Origin: Stenotrophomonas geniculata ATCC 19374 = JCM 13324
Lineage (GTDB): Bacteria > Pseudomonadota > Gammaproteobacteria > Xanthomonadales > Xanthomonadaceae
DNA: 64,000 nucleotides
Assembly (NCBI RefSeq): GCF_001431625.1
Contig: NZ_LLXT01000114.1
Coordinates: 1 to 64,000 of the forward strand
Reading direction: 5' to 3'
Shown: positions 42,625 through 52,439 of the stretch, one piece after another
Layout: the number at the start of each line of letters is the position of its first letter
Numbering within the stretch: position 1 is the first letter of the stretch
The notes under the pieces: model-generated
Seen by the model: the letters and a program-made list of their open reading frames with translations, nothing else
Told to the model about the DNA's origin: nothing
Databases searched by the model: none
Translations under genes and position numbers: made by a program

Positions 42625-43518
42625 ATGGACCGCGTACCCCAGCTTCTGGACCAGGACGAATCCATGCGGCTGGAGGTCAGTACGCTGGCCGAAGGACAGG
42701 GCGTCCCGTTGTCGTTCGGTCACGCCTATCTGGTGGTACTGGTATGCGTCTCGGGGTGCGCGCGCTTTGCACTGAATTTCCGCGAAGTAGCGGTGCAGCG
42801 TCATGATGTGCTGGTGCTGGCAGAGGACACGCTGGCGCTGCTGCGGCATCGCTCGCGCGGCTTCCTGGCGATGGTCTGCCTGATGCCCAAAGCGCTGGCA
42901 TCGGAGGTGGCCTATGTGTTGCCCAATGCGCTGTTCCAGTTCCTGCACGAACAGCCGCACTGCCGGCCGTCACCGTTGGATGTGCCGTTGCTGCAGGGAT
43001 GGTTGCAGCTGATGATGGACGCGCAACACAACGGTGGACGGCATCGCCACGTGATGCTGCGCAATCTACTGCAGAGTTTCTTCCTGAAGATGGCCACGTT
43101 GCTGCCGAAGCAGAAGCGGGCGCCCGCGCAGGTCAGCCGACGCGAGCGCCTGGCCTGGAGCTTCTGGGAGCTGGTCGGGCAGCGCAGCACGCGCCAACGT
43201 GACGTGCAGTCCTACGCCGAGGCGCTGTGCATCACCCCGTTCTATCTTTCGCAGCTGACCCGCGAGTGCTTCGACGAGACGCCGAAGGCATTGATCGACC
43301 GTCAGGTGGTGCTGGAGATCAAGGCACTGCTCACCTACAGCGAATTGCCGATCGGTCGCATCGCCGAGCGCCTGTGTTTCGAGGATGCGTCCTACCTGTG
43401 TCGCTACTTCCGACGGCATACCGGTCAATCCCTGACCGGCTACCGCCGGTCGGGGCAGGGCGGCACTAATGTGATACGAACAGCGGCGTCGGTACTTCGG
43501 CGAGCAGATCCTCGGTGA
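42625..43518 (+). CDS. AraC-family transcriptional regulator
   Basis: A 297-residue regulator with a cupin-like N-terminal sensing domain (about residues 10-110) and a C-terminal AraC domain. The latter's two helix-turn-helix motifs appear as VQSYAEALCITPFYLSQLTRECF and IGRIAERLCFEDASYLCRYFRRHTG. ATG 42625 (MDRVPQLL) is the first reasonable start; the ribosome binding site is weak. The last 53 bases overlap the convergent universal-stress gene. Target unknown. Confidence 0.88.
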   Translation: MDRVPQLLDQDESMRLEVSTLAEGQGVPLSFGHAYLVVLVCVSGCARFALNFREVAVQRHDVLVLAEDTLALLRHRSRGFLAMVCLMPKALASEVAYVLPNALFQFLHEQPHCRPSPLDVPLLQGWLQLMMDAQHNGGRHRHVMLRNLLQSFFLKMATLLPKQKRAPAQVSRRERLAWSFWELVGQRSTRQRDVQSYAEALCITPFYLSQLTRECFDETPKALIDRQVVLEIKALLTYSELPIGRIAERLCFEDASYLCRYFRRHTGQSLTGYRRSGQGGTNVIRTAASVLRRADPR

Positions 43519-44296
43519 CTCCGCCGAGCACGCGCTCGATCACCCGGCTGCGGCTGTAAGGGCCCAGCACCAGCAGGTCGGCGTCGGCATCGAGTACGTG
43601 CTGGCGGATGGTTGCGGCAACGCCGCCCTGGCTCGAACTGATCGTCTGGATCTCCACTTCAACGCCATGCCGCGATAGATGCTGGGCCATCTCTGCGCCG
43701 GGTGTGGCCTCGGCCTTGGGCGTGTCGACCATCAGCAGGTGCACCGCTTGTGCACGCGCGAGCAGGGGCAGCGCATCGGCCACCGCGCGACGTGCCTGCT
43801 TGCTGGCATTCCAGGCCACCACAATGCGATGGCCGACCTGATCGCCTTGCCAATGCGGCGGCACCAGCAGCATCGGCACGCCGGTCTGGCGCAGGGTGCC
43901 CAGCGGGTGCCAGCCAGAAGGGGCGCCGGGCGTGCGCGGATAGCCGGCGATGATCAGGTCGCAGTACAGCGACTGCAGGGCCAGGTCGGCGCCGCCCAGA
44001 TAGTCCGAGACGATGCGCAGTTCGGTGCTGATCTGCAGCGGCTCGGACACGGCACGCAGGTTCTGCATCAACTGTGCGGTGCAGGCGGCATCCGCGCGCG
44101 CCTCATGGTCGAGCGCGGCGGCGATGCCGGCGCCGCGCGCGAAGCCGTTGGCGATGTCGGTGGGATGCTGGGCGGTGGAGACTGCGACCAGATGCGCCTG
44201 CTGCGCCTGCGCCAGATGGGCGGCGATGTTGAGAACGCGGTTCCCGGTGTCGCTGGCGTCGAACAGTACAGCGATATCGCGTAGTGGATGCAGCAT
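43466..44296 (-). CDS. Tandem universal stress protein
   Basis: A 276-residue protein of two UspA domains (about 5-140 and 150-276). The second retains the ATP-binding pattern: VAWNASKQARRAVADALP and LVLGPYSRSRVIERVLGGVTEDLL. The first lacks a clear phosphate loop. AAGGAG stands before ATG 44296. Tandem Usp proteins respond to starvation or oxygen stress. It is divergent from a TetR gene with a cluster of repeats between them. Confidence 0.88.
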   Translation of the reverse strand: MLHPLRDIAVLFDASDTGNRVLNIAAHLAQAQQAHLVAVSTAQHPTDIANGFARGAGIAAALDHEARADAACTAQLMQNLRAVSEPLQISTELRIVSDYLGGADLALQSLYCDLIIAGYPRTPGAPSGWHPLGTLRQTGVPMLLVPPHWQGDQVGHRIVVAWNASKQARRAVADALPLLARAQAVHLLMVDTPKAEATPGAEMAQHLSRHGVEVEIQTISSSQGGVAATIRQHVLDADADLLVLGPYSRSRVIERVLGGVTEDLLAEVPTPLFVSH

Positions 44297-44383
44297 GGCG
44301 TTGTCTCCTTCGATGCCTGTGACGCGTTCCCTGTCGCGCACCGACCCGGGTGCACCGGACGCACAGCCGTTTTAGCGCATTGG

Positions 44384-44431
44384 TGATTCGGATGAATCAT
44401 CCGTGATTCAGTTTATTAATTGATGATTCAT
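44384..44431. promoter_or_regulatory. Cluster of TGATTC repeats between Usp and TetR genes
   Basis: Three TGATTC copies and the inverted pair ATGAATCAT (44392-44400) / ATGATTCAT (44423-44431) lie in the 171-bp divergent gap. The spacing of 22 bases between inverted arms suits two TetR dimers near a promoter. Confidence 0.5.
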
Positions 44432-44467
44432 GCTAGCGTGAGGGCGAACCCATACCTCAGCGTTTTC

Positions 44468-45034
44468 ATGCGACCTGCCGCAGCACGCACCCGCCGCGAC
44501 CTGCACCACGCCCTGGCAGCCACCCTGGTCAGCCATCCCCGCTGCACGCTCAGCGAACTGGCGCAGGGGGCAGGCATCAGCCGGGCCACGCTGTATCGGT
44601 TTGCACCGACACGTGAAGCGATAGACGAAGCACTGTTCGCCGCAGGCTTTGAGCGTCTGGAAGCGGCGGCGATCTGGTTCGACGAGGGCGGTGATGCACG
44701 CCACGTGCTGGAGCAGGTCACCGCCACGCTGCTGGCGGACTGGGAACTGGTGACGCTGCTGTTCGCGCGGATGATGGAAGAGCAGCAGCGCCAGGGCGAC
44801 CTGCATCTTCTGCCGGAGCGCTGGGCGCCGATCGGCGAGCGCTTCGAGGCGTTTTTCCTGCGTGGTCAGGCGGCCGGAGAGTTCAACGTCGGTTTCACCG
44901 CAGTGTGGCTCGCGGACTTCTATTGGACCTGTTTCTACGGCATCACCTGGTCACTCGCACGTGGTCGGCTGGCGCCGGCCGCGGCGGCTTCCACGCTGCT
45001 GGCGTCGTTCCAGCGGGGGGCGATGAAGGGATGA
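44468..45034 (+). CDS. TetR-family transcriptional regulator
   Basis: A 188-residue regulator with a TetR-type helix-turn-helix (CTLSELAQGAGISRATLYRFAPTREAID, about residues 28-55). The C-terminal part is shorter and Trp-rich (FYWTCFYGITWSLARG). I use ATG 44468 (MRPAAARTRR). It may control the divergent universal-stress gene and itself through the TGATTC repeats. Confidence 0.85.
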   Translation: MRPAAARTRRDLHHALAATLVSHPRCTLSELAQGAGISRATLYRFAPTREAIDEALFAAGFERLEAAAIWFDEGGDARHVLEQVTATLLADWELVTLLFARMMEEQQRQGDLHLLPERWAPIGERFEAFFLRGQAAGEFNVGFTAVWLADFYWTCFYGITWSLARGRLAPAAAASTLLASFQRGAMKG

Positions 45035-45065
45035 CCGCAGGGGCTTGCTGCCGGGGCGCCGTGGC

Positions 45066-45425
45066 TTACGCCTGCTTCAACAACTGCACCAGCTGGCGCA
45101 GCCGATACGGCTTGGGCAGGAACTCCACCTGTTCCGGCAGCGGCGGCAGCTGCGAACGGGCATAGCCGGACGACAGGATCATCCGCGCCTGCGGTTGTTC
45201 GCGCGCCACATGCTCGCTCAGCTCGATGCCGGACATGCCGTTGGGCATGCTGACGTCGCTGAACACCACGTCGAAACGTGCTTCGCCCTTCAGCAGGGCG
45301 GCGGCCTCATGCGCGTCGGCGGTCGTGGCCACGTCGATGCCGAGGTCGCGCAGGGCCAGGCCGATCATTTCACGCAGATCGGTCTGGTCTTCCACCATCA
45401 GTACGCGGATCGGGTCATCGGTCAT
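45066..45425 (-). CDS. Single-domain response regulator
   Basis: A 119-residue receiver domain: acidic pair Glu12-Asp13, phospho-acceptor Asp57 in FSDVSMP, and Lys in FLPKPYR near residue 102. There is no output domain, as in CheY-like or phosphorelay intermediates. ATG 45425 overlaps the end of the upstream kinase by 11 bases, so it is translated from the same mRNA and is its likely partner. Confidence 0.9.
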   Translation of the reverse strand: MTDDPIRVLMVEDQTDLREMIGLALRDLGIDVATTADAHEAAALLKGEARFDVVFSDVSMPNGMSGIELSEHVAREQPQARMILSSGYARSQLPPLPEQVEFLPKPYRLRQLVQLLKQA

Positions 45426-46578
45426 CGGCAGGGTCCTCCATAGCGGGGAGCAGCAGGCTGACCGTGGTGCCGACACCGGGCGTGGTGGACACGTCGACGA
45501 AGCCGCCGCTCTGGGTAGTGAATCCGAACACCTGGCTCAGGCCCAGGCCGCTGCCCTTGCCGATGTCCTTGGTGGTGAAGAAGGGCTCGGTGGCCCGTTC
45601 GGCGATGTCGGCCGCCATTCCGTGGCCATCATCGCAGACGCTGAGCGTGACATAGCCCCGTTGCAGCGTGGAGTCCGCATCCGGGTCGAGCCGATGCTCC
45701 AATGCGGTGCCGATCAGGATGCGGCCGCCTTCGAGGGTGGCATCGGCGGCATTGGCCACCAGGTTGGCCAGCGCAGCCTGCAACTGCATCGCATCGGTGT
45801 TCACCAGGGGCAGGCCGGGTGTGAGCCGTAACTCCAGCAGCACCGCAGGCGGACAGGCGCGCTGCAGGTCCGGCAGCCATTGCAGTACCAGGGCATTGAT
45901 GTCCAGTGGCTCGCGGATCAGGGTCTGGCCGGTGCTGAACGCCAGCAACTGGCGGGTCAACAGCGCGCCGCGGTCGGTGGCTGCCTGTGCAGCATCCAGC
46001 AGCTCGGCGGCACGCGCATCGTCACCGCTTACACGCAGTGAGAGCAGGTCCAGCGCGTTGCCGATGGTGGTCAGCAGGTTGTTGAATTCGTGCGAAAGGC
46101 CGCGGCTGAGGCGGCCGACGGTTTCGAACTGCTGGGTGTTGCGCAGCGCACGCTGGGCGTCGCGCAGCAGTCGTTGTGCCTGCCACTGCTCGGTGATGTC
46201 GCGGGTGATCTTGACGAAGCCGAGCAGCTCGCCTGCCTCGACGACCGGCTCGATGACCACGCTGGCACGGAACGAGGAGCCATCGCGACGTACCCGCCAC
46301 CCTTCACTGGCAACGTGGCCATGTTGAGCTGCATGGCGGAGCAGGCGCTGCGGTTCCCCCGCCTCGCGATCGGCAGCCAGATAGAAACGGCCAAAGTGCG
46401 TGCCTACCACTTCATCGGCTGAATAGCCCTTGATGCGCTCCGCGCCCGGGTTCCAGCTGCAGACCATGCCATCAGGATCAAGAAGGTACAGCGCATGGTC
46501 GCGCACGCTGTCGATCAGCAGTCGCAGTTGGCGTGAAGGGTCCGTCAGCACGGACGTCGTAGAGGCGGCAGCGTCCAC
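45415..46578 (-). CDS. PAS-domain sensor histidine kinase
   Basis: A 387-residue cytosolic kinase. It has a PAS domain (residues 15-130; YLLDPDGMVCSWNPGAERIKGYSADEVVG), a dimerisation helix with His163 in LSHEFNNLL, and an ATPase domain with NLVANAADAT (N box) and GSGLGLSQVFGF (G2). No membrane segment is present, so the input is cytosolic. The start is GTG 46578. It pairs with the overlapping single-domain receiver and is divergent from the large hybrid kinase. Confidence 0.92.
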   Translation of the reverse strand: MDAAASTTSVLTDPSRQLRLLIDSVRDHALYLLDPDGMVCSWNPGAERIKGYSADEVVGTHFGRFYLAADREAGEPQRLLRHAAQHGHVASEGWRVRRDGSSFRASVVIEPVVEAGELLGFVKITRDITEQWQAQRLLRDAQRALRNTQQFETVGRLSRGLSHEFNNLLTTIGNALDLLSLRVSGDDARAAELLDAAQAATDRGALLTRQLLAFSTGQTLIREPLDINALVLQWLPDLQRACPPAVLLELRLTPGLPLVNTDAMQLQAALANLVANAADATLEGGRILIGTALEHRLDPDADSTLQRGYVTLSVCDDGHGMAADIAERATEPFFTTKDIGKGSGLGLSQVFGFTTQSGGFVDVSTTPGVGTTVSLLLPAMEDPADDR

Positions 46579-46728
46579 GTGGAAATGAGCATTACCCCTG
46601 GGAGGGACGTGAAGCTAGGCAGTGCAGTGTGAAGAGTGTGTGGAGGCATGGCACGTGCCATTCGTACTGTGCGGCTGAATACGACACGGGGTACCATCTC
46701 CCACCTTTATTTCCTGGAACCGACCTGC

Positions 46729-49700
46729 ATGCGTCCTGGTGCGACCACGCGTGACCGCTGGATCTGGATGACCTCCGCCGTCCTGCTGGGGGCGACCATC
46801 GCCCTGGAACTGGTGGTTCCACTGGGCTATGCCGTCTGGCTGGCGTACTTCCTCGCTGTTGGCGTCACGCTGTTCCAGCGCAGTGCGCGCGCGCCGTTCA
46901 TCGTGGCCGTCGTCGCCTGCGTCCTGTTGATCATTGGCTACAACGTCGCTCCGGCCAGCTCCAACTCGGCGTTCTCGCTGGTCAACCGAAGCATCGGCGG
47001 CTGTGCGTTCCTGATGATCGCGTTGATCGTCTCCCGCGCCATCCAGGCGCGGCGCGAAGCGATGCGGGCGCTGTGGCTGCAGGAAGCCGAGAACGCGGTG
47101 GCGATGAGCCTGCGCGGTGACCTGGGTCCGGAGCAGATCGCCGAGGCCGCGGCAACCAGCCTGGGGGCCCAACTGCAGGCGGATGTCGCCGCCGTCTACC
47201 GCCTGGAAGGGGGGCGACTGCAGCTGACCGGTGGCCTGGCATTGCCGTCCGGCATGCCGGCGTCGCTGGCATTGCAGGAGGGCGTGGCCGGGCAGGTGGC
47301 GCGGGACGAACGCATCCGCCACCTGCACGGGGGTGACGATTCGGTGCTTGAGCTGCAGACCAGCCTGGGGCGCTTGCCGGTGCGCGAGCGCATCCTGGCG
47401 CCGATCAGCAGCGATGGTGCGGTCGTGGGCATCGTTGAACTGGGACGCACCCGCGCCGGCGAACAGGATCGACTCGATGTCGAGCTGCTGGAGCGCTGTG
47501 CAGAGACCATCGGCATGGCGCTGCGCGCATCACTGCTGCGTGCACAGTTGGTGGTGCTGCTGGAGGAATCCCAGCGCCAGGGCGAGGAGCTGCAGGCCCA
47601 GCAGGAAGAGCTGCGCGTGGCCAATGAGGAACTGGAAGAGCAGAGCCGCAGCCTGCTGCAGTCGCAGAGCCATCTGGAAGAACAGCAGGCCGAGCTGGAA
47701 CAGAGCAACGTCCAGCTGGAAGAGCGCACCCACGAGCTGGAGGCGCAGAAGCAGGCGCTGCTGGTCGCGCAGAGCCAGCTGGTGCGCAACAGCAACGAAC
47801 TGGCCGCCACCTCGCGCTACAAGTCCGAGTTCCTGGCCAACATGTCGCATGAACTGCGTACGCCGCTGAACAGCTCGCTGATCCTGGCCAAGCTGCTGGC
47901 CGACAACAAGGACGGCACGCTCACCGAAGAACAGGTGAAGTATGCGCGCGCGATCCTGTCGTCCAACAACGACCTGCTGGCGCTGATCAATGACATCCTG
48001 GACCTGTCGCGCATCGAGGCCGGCCACGTCGAGCTGGCCGATGAAGTGGTGGTGACGGACAGCGTGCTGCAGCGCCTGCGCGAGACCTTCGAGCCGATGG
48101 CGCGGCAGAAGGGCCTGGCCCTGCAGATCGAGGCCGATGCGCTGGCGCCGAGCCAGCTGGTGGTCGACAGCCAGCGCCTGCAGCAGATCCTGAAGAACCT
48201 GCTGGCCAATGCGGTGAAGTTCACCGAGCATGGAAAGGTCAGCCTGCACGTGCGTGCGGGCGGCCAGGGCCGCATCCGGTTCGAGGTCTGCGACAGCGGT
48301 ATCGGCATTGCCCGCGAGCAGTTGCAGGTCATCTTCGAGGCGTTCCGCCAGGCCGATGGCAGCACCCGCCGCCGCTACGGTGGCACCGGCCTGGGGCTGT
48401 CGATCTCGCGCGATCTGGCCGAGCGCATGGGCGGCAGCATCCAGGTCGACAGTGAACCGGGCCGCGGCAGCTGCTTCATCCTGGAACTGCCGTTGCAGGG
48501 TGCGCCCGCATCGAACGCCACTGACATCTCTGCGGCGCCCGTGGCGGCGCCCGCCACGGCCACTGTGCCGGCGATGCCGGTACCTGCAGCGGCCGCGGTG
48601 GCGCCGACCACGACGGTGCCCAGCGTGGCCGATGACCGCGGTCGTCGCCAACGCGCTGGCCGCTTGATCCTGGCCGTTGAGGACGACGCCACGTTCGCCG
48701 AAGCACTGGTGGCCCTGGCCCATGAACTGGACTTTGACTGCGTGGTGGCCGGGACCGCCGAAGAGGCGCTGACCCTGGCCAGCGAACTGCGCCCGAACGG
48801 CATCCTGCTCGATATCGGCCTGCCGGACGTGTCCGGCCTGAGCGTACTGGAGCGCCTGAAGCGCAACCCCGATACCCGGCATATCCCGGTGCACGTGGTC
48901 TCGGCGATGGACCGCAGCCAGGTGGCGCGCGAGCTGGGCGCGATTGGTTTCGCGATCAAGCCGACCACGCGCGAGCGTCTGGTGTCGGCCATCGAGCAGC
49001 TGGAGCAGACCAGCCAGCGCGACGTGCGGCGTCTGCTGATCGTCGAGGACGACAGTGAGCTGCGCCACAACCTGGAACTGCTGCTGGGCCGTGATCAGCT
49101 GCAGATTGTCGCGGTGGGCACTCTGGCCGGTGCGCTGGAGCAGCTGAGTACGGTCACCTTCGACTGCATGGTGATGGACCTGTCGCTGCCCGACGGCAGT
49201 GGTTACGACCTGCTCGAGCACATGGCCGGCAACGATGATGTCGGCTTCCCGCCAGTGATCGTCTACACCGGCCGTGCGCTCAACCGCGAGGAAGAGCAGC
49301 GCCTGCGCCGCTACTCCAAGAGCATCATCATCAAGGGCGCGCGCTCGCCCGAGCGCCTGCTGGATGAGGTGACCCTGTTCCTGCACAGCGTGGAGGCCAG
49401 CCTGCCGACCGACCAGCAGCGCCTGCTGCGCGAGGCACGCCGCCGTGACACCGTGCTCGATGGACGCACCGTGCTGCTGGCCGAGGATGACGTGCGCAAC
49501 ATCTTCGCGCTGTCCAGCGTGCTCGAGCCGCTGGGCGTGACGCTGGAGATCGCGCGCAACGGCCAGGAAGCGGTGGATCGCCTGGCCGAGCGCGACGTCG
49601 ACCTGGTGCTGATGGACATCATGATGCCGGAGAAGGATGGCCTGGCCGCGATGCGCGAGATCCGCGCGCAGCGTCACCTGCAGGACCTGCCGATCATCGC

Positions 49701-49830
49701 GTTGACTGCCAAGGCGATGCCCGATGATCGTGAGCGCTGCCTGCAGGCCGGTGCCAACGACTACATCGCCAAGCCCATCGACGTCGACAAGCTGGTCTCG
49801 CTGTGCCGGGTCTGGTGCTCGCGGCAATGA
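46729..49830 (+). CDS. Hybrid histidine kinase with GAF and three receiver domains
   Basis: A 1033-residue membrane kinase. Three or four helices at residues 12-105, then a GAF domain (about 125-275), a long Gln/Glu coiled coil (280-360), HisKA with His374 ([10 protein letters not shown]), and an ATPase domain ([18 protein letters not shown]). A Pro/Ala linker leads to three receivers with phospho-acceptors Asp695, Asp817 and Asp963. The ATG at 46729 (MRPGATTRD) follows an upstream in-frame extension that I reject. Its stop overlaps the CheR-like gene. The triple receiver suggests a phosphorelay hub. Confidence 0.92.
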   Translation: MRPGATTRDRWIWMTSAVLLGATIALELVVPLGYAVWLAYFLAVGVTLFQRSARAPFIVAVVACVLLIIGYNVAPASSNSAFSLVNRSIGGCAFLMIALIVSRAIQARREAMRALWLQEAENAVAMSLRGDLGPEQIAEAAATSLGAQLQADVAAVYRLEGGRLQLTGGLALPSGMPASLALQEGVAGQVARDERIRHLHGGDDSVLELQTSLGRLPVRERILAPISSDGAVVGIVELGRTRAGEQDRLDVELLERCAETIGMALRASLLRAQLVVLLEESQRQGEELQAQQEELRVANEELEEQSRSLLQSQSHLEEQQAELEQSNVQLEERTHELEAQKQALLVAQSQLVRNSNELAATSRYKSEFLANMSHELRTPLNSSLILAKLLADNKDGTLTEEQVKYARAILSSNNDLLALINDILDLSRIEAGHVELADEVVVTDSVLQRLRETFEPMARQKGLALQIEADALAPSQLVVDSQRLQQILKNLLANAVKFTEHGKVSLHVRAGGQGRIRFEVCDSGIGIAREQLQVIFEAFRQADGSTRRRYGGTGLGLSISRDLAERMGGSIQVDSEPGRGSCFILELPLQGAPASNATDISAAPVAAPATATVPAMPVPAAAAVAPTTTVPSVADDRGRRQRAGRLILAVEDDATFAEALVALAHELDFDCVVAGTAEEALTLASELRPNGILLDIGLPDVSGLSVLERLKRNPDTRHIPVHVVSAMDRSQVARELGAIGFAIKPTTRERLVSAIEQLEQTSQRDVRRLLIVEDDSELRHNLELLLGRDQLQIVAVGTLAGALEQLSTVTFDCMVMDLSLPDGSGYDLLEHMAGNDDVGFPPVIVYTGRALNREEEQRLRRYSKSIIIKGARSPERLLDEVTLFLHSVEASLPTDQQRLLREARRRDTVLDGRTVLLAEDDVRNIFALSSVLEPLGVTLEIARNGQEAVDRLAERDVDLVLMDIMMPEKDGLAAMREIRAQRHLQDLPIIALTAKAMPDDRERCLQAGANDYIAKPIDVDKLVSLCRVWCSRQ

Positions 49831-50651
49831 ACGAACAGGCCCTGTTCGACCTGGAACTGAAGGTCCTGCTGGAGGCGCTGTACCAGCGTTACCACTACGA
49901 TTTCCGCAGCTATGCGGTGTCATCGCTGCGCCGGCGCATGCGCCAGGCGATGCAGCGCTACGAGTGCGAACGGCTGGTCGATCTGCAGTACCGGCTGCTG
50001 CACGAGCCGGAACTGTTCGCCCAGGCCATGCAGTTCTTCACCGTGCAGGTCTCGGAGATGTTCCGTGACCCCGCGTACTTCCGTGAGCTGCGTGAGCAGG
50101 TGGTGCCAGTACTGCGTACCTATCCCTCGGTGAAGTTGTGGGTGGCCGGTTGCAGCACCGGTGAGGAAGTGTGGTCGCTGGCGATCCTGCTGCACGAAGA
50201 GGGCCTGCTTGATCGCAGCATCGTCTATGCCACCGACATCAATCCGGCCGCGCTGGCCACCGCCGAGGCGGGTGCCTATGGCATCGACCGGATGGCCCAG
50301 TTCAGCCGCAACTACCTGGCCGCCGGCGGCAGGGCGTCGCTGTCCGACTACTACGCCACCGCCTACGATGGTGCGGTGTTCGACCGCCAGCTGCGTCGCA
50401 ACGTGGTGTTCGCCGACCACAGCCTGGCTACCGATACCGTGTTCTCCGAGGTGCACCTGGTCTCGTGCCGCAACGTGCTGATCTATTTCAACCGCGATCT
50501 GCAGGACCGCGCCGTCGGCCTGTTCCGCGAAGCGCTGGTGCACCGTGGCTTCCTTGGCCTGGGCAGCAAGGAGTCGCTGCAGTTCGGGTGCCACCATGAC
50601 GCCTTCGATGTCTGTTCGCGCGAGCATCGCCTGTACCGGAAGGTGGCCTGA
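49827..50651 (+). CDS. CheR-type protein-glutamate O-methyltransferase
   Basis: A 274-residue CheR. N-terminal helical domain (about 1-75), then the SAM site GCSTGEEVWSLAILL (residues 110-124), DINPAALATAEAG, and SCRNVLIYFNRDLQ. In chemotaxis CheR methylates receptor glutamates; here no methyl-accepting protein is encoded nearby, so its target may be the coiled coil of the adjacent kinase or a distant receptor. The ATG overlaps the hybrid kinase stop (ATGA), and the stop overlaps cheB (TGATG). Confidence 0.9.
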   Translation: MNEQALFDLELKVLLEALYQRYHYDFRSYAVSSLRRRMRQAMQRYECERLVDLQYRLLHEPELFAQAMQFFTVQVSEMFRDPAYFRELREQVVPVLRTYPSVKLWVAGCSTGEEVWSLAILLHEEGLLDRSIVYATDINPAALATAEAGAYGIDRMAQFSRNYLAAGGRASLSDYYATAYDGAVFDRQLRRNVVFADHSLATDTVFSEVHLVSCRNVLIYFNRDLQDRAVGLFREALVHRGFLGLGSKESLQFGCHHDAFDVCSREHRLYRKVA

Positions 50652-51226
50652 TGGCGTTGCCGGCGCGTCCAGCCGTGCTGGTGATCGGCGCGTCCGCCGG
50701 TGGCGTGGCCGCCTTGCAGGCGGTACTTGGTGCACTGCCGGGTACGCTGCCGGTACCGGTACTGGCCGTGCTGCACCTGCCGCGTGACCGTACCAGCCGC
50801 ATCGCCGAGGTGCTGGCGCCGTACTGCGCGTTGCCGGTGCGCGAAGCCGAAGACAAGCAGCCGTTGCAGCCGGGTACGGTGACGTTCGCGCCGCCGGATT
50901 ACCACCTGCTGGTGGAGGACGAGGGATCGGTGGCGTTGTCGGTGGATGCGCCGGTGCTGTTTTCCCGTCCGGCCATCGATCCACTGTTCGACTCCGCTGC
51001 TGCAGTGTTCGGCGGGCAGGTATTGGCCCTGCTGCTGACCGGTGCCAGCAGCGACGGCAGTGAAGGCGTGGCTGCGGTGCGCGCCGCCGGTGGCCGTGCC
51101 TGGCTGCAATGTCCCGAGGAGGCCGAGGCGTCGATGATGCCGGCTTCCGCCCTGCAGCATGCCGGCGCCGATGCCGTGCTGCCCCTTGAACTGATGTGTC
51201 GCCGCCTGAAGGAGTTGTTTGCATGA
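50651..51226 (+). CDS. CheB-type methylesterase domain protein
   Basis: A 191-residue protein comprising only the CheB catalytic domain, without the receiver domain of standard CheB. The triad is visible: Ser15 in GASAGGV, His42 in LHLPRD, and Asp in LTGASSDGSEG. It hydrolyses glutamyl methyl esters or deamidates. Overlapping starts with CheR upstream and the receiver-kinase downstream indicate one operon. Its regulation by phosphorylation must come from another receiver, as in this operon. Confidence 0.9.
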   Translation: MALPARPAVLVIGASAGGVAALQAVLGALPGTLPVPVLAVLHLPRDRTSRIAEVLAPYCALPVREAEDKQPLQPGTVTFAPPDYHLLVEDEGSVALSVDAPVLFSRPAIDPLFDSAAAVFGGQVLALLLTGASSDGSEGVAAVRAAGGRAWLQCPEEAEASMMPASALQHAGADAVLPLELMCRRLKELFA

Positions 51227-52356
51227 ACCTGTTGCCACCGGATCCTGCGCAGCCGCAGACCCCGGTCAACCTGCTGATCGTCGATGACGTGCCGCAGAAC
51301 CTGGTAGCCATGCAGGCCCTGCTGCAGCGAGAAGGGGTCAACCTGCTGCTGGCCGGCTCGGGTGCGCAGGCGCTGGAGTTGCTGCTCGAGCACGAGGTGG
51401 CATTGGCCCTGCTTGACGTGCACATGCCGGAGATCGATGGCTTCACCCTGGCCGAACTGATGCGCGGTTCGCATCGCAGCCGCGACGTGCCGATCATCTT
51501 CCTGACCGCCTCCCCGGATGATCCCCTGCGCGTGTTCAAGGGCTACGAGAGCGGCGCGGTCGATTTCCTGCACAAGCCGGTGGCGCCGCAGGTGATCCTG
51601 AGCAAGGTCAATGTCTTCATCGAGCTGTACCAGCAGCGGCAGCTGCTGAAGGCGCGCAACGAGGCGCTGGAACGCGCGCTCAAGCTCAACGAAACGATGG
51701 CTGCGGTACTGACCCACGACCTGCGCACGCCGCTGTCGGCCATTCTGCTGTGTGCCGACAAGCTGGCGCTGGATCTTCCCGAAGACAACACTGGCGCGCA
51801 GCAGACGCTGCAGTACCTGGAGGCCAGCACCCTGCGCATGGCGCGCATGGTCGAGCAGTTGCTGGACTTCTCGCGGATCCGCAGCGGCGGCCTGCGCCTG
51901 CAGGCCAGTGCCTGCGATCTGGCCGACGTGACCCGCGCAGTGGTGGCTGAGGCGGGCAGTGCGCATGGGGCAGGCCGGATCCATCTGGACATGCACGGTG
52001 ATACGCGGCTGCAGGGCGATCTGGACCGTCTCGGCCAGGTTGCCGCCAACCTGGTCGGTAATGCGCTGACCCACGGCAGCGAGGCGAGGGTGGAGGTGGA
52101 CGGGCGCGACCCCCGCAGCGTGCTGTTGCGTGTGAGCAACGCCGGCCGGATCGACGACGCGCTGCTGCCGCGGTTGTTCGAGCCGTTCAAGGCCAGCTTC
52201 CACCAGAGCAAGGGCCTGGGGCTGGGTCTGTACATCGTCGATCAGTTCGTGCGCGCGCATGGGGGGCGTATCGCCGCGCGCAACGAGGCCGGGCAGGTGG
52301 TCTTCGAAGCCCTGCTGCCGAGGCGCGTCGAGGGGCTGCCTGCAGCAGCAACCTGA
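51223..52356 (+). CDS. Receiver-histidine kinase hybrid (N-terminal REC)
   Basis: A 377-residue cytosolic protein. Residues 15-130 form a receiver with Asp20-Asp21 pair, Asp65 (LLDVHMP) and the Lys of FLHKPV. A HisKA with His165 (LTHDLRTPL) and ATPase (LVGNALTHG, GLGLGLYIVDQFVRAHGG) follow. The receiver-kinase order is the reverse of usual hybrids, so phosphorylation by the upstream three-receiver kinase probably gates this kinase. The start overlaps the cheB stop. Confidence 0.9.
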   Translation: MNLLPPDPAQPQTPVNLLIVDDVPQNLVAMQALLQREGVNLLLAGSGAQALELLLEHEVALALLDVHMPEIDGFTLAELMRGSHRSRDVPIIFLTASPDDPLRVFKGYESGAVDFLHKPVAPQVILSKVNVFIELYQQRQLLKARNEALERALKLNETMAAVLTHDLRTPLSAILLCADKLALDLPEDNTGAQQTLQYLEASTLRMARMVEQLLDFSRIRSGGLRLQASACDLADVTRAVVAEAGSAHGAGRIHLDMHGDTRLQGDLDRLGQVAANLVGNALTHGSEARVEVDGRDPRSVLLRVSNAGRIDDALLPRLFEPFKASFHQSKGLGLGLYIVDQFVRAHGGRIAARNEAGQVVFEALLPRRVEGLPAAAT

Positions 52357-52439
52357 ATTCTTCAGGAAGCGCCCGCGGGTGTTGAGACGGACTCGTCCGC
52401 AACTGCTACCGTGGGTGTACATCTTGTCAAGGAAGCACC

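Noticed and set aside
47530-49923. A 797-codon minus-strand frame opposite the hybrid kinase
   Set aside because: Repetitive Gln/His/Arg composition is the complement of the kinase coding bias, with no start signal and no family match.
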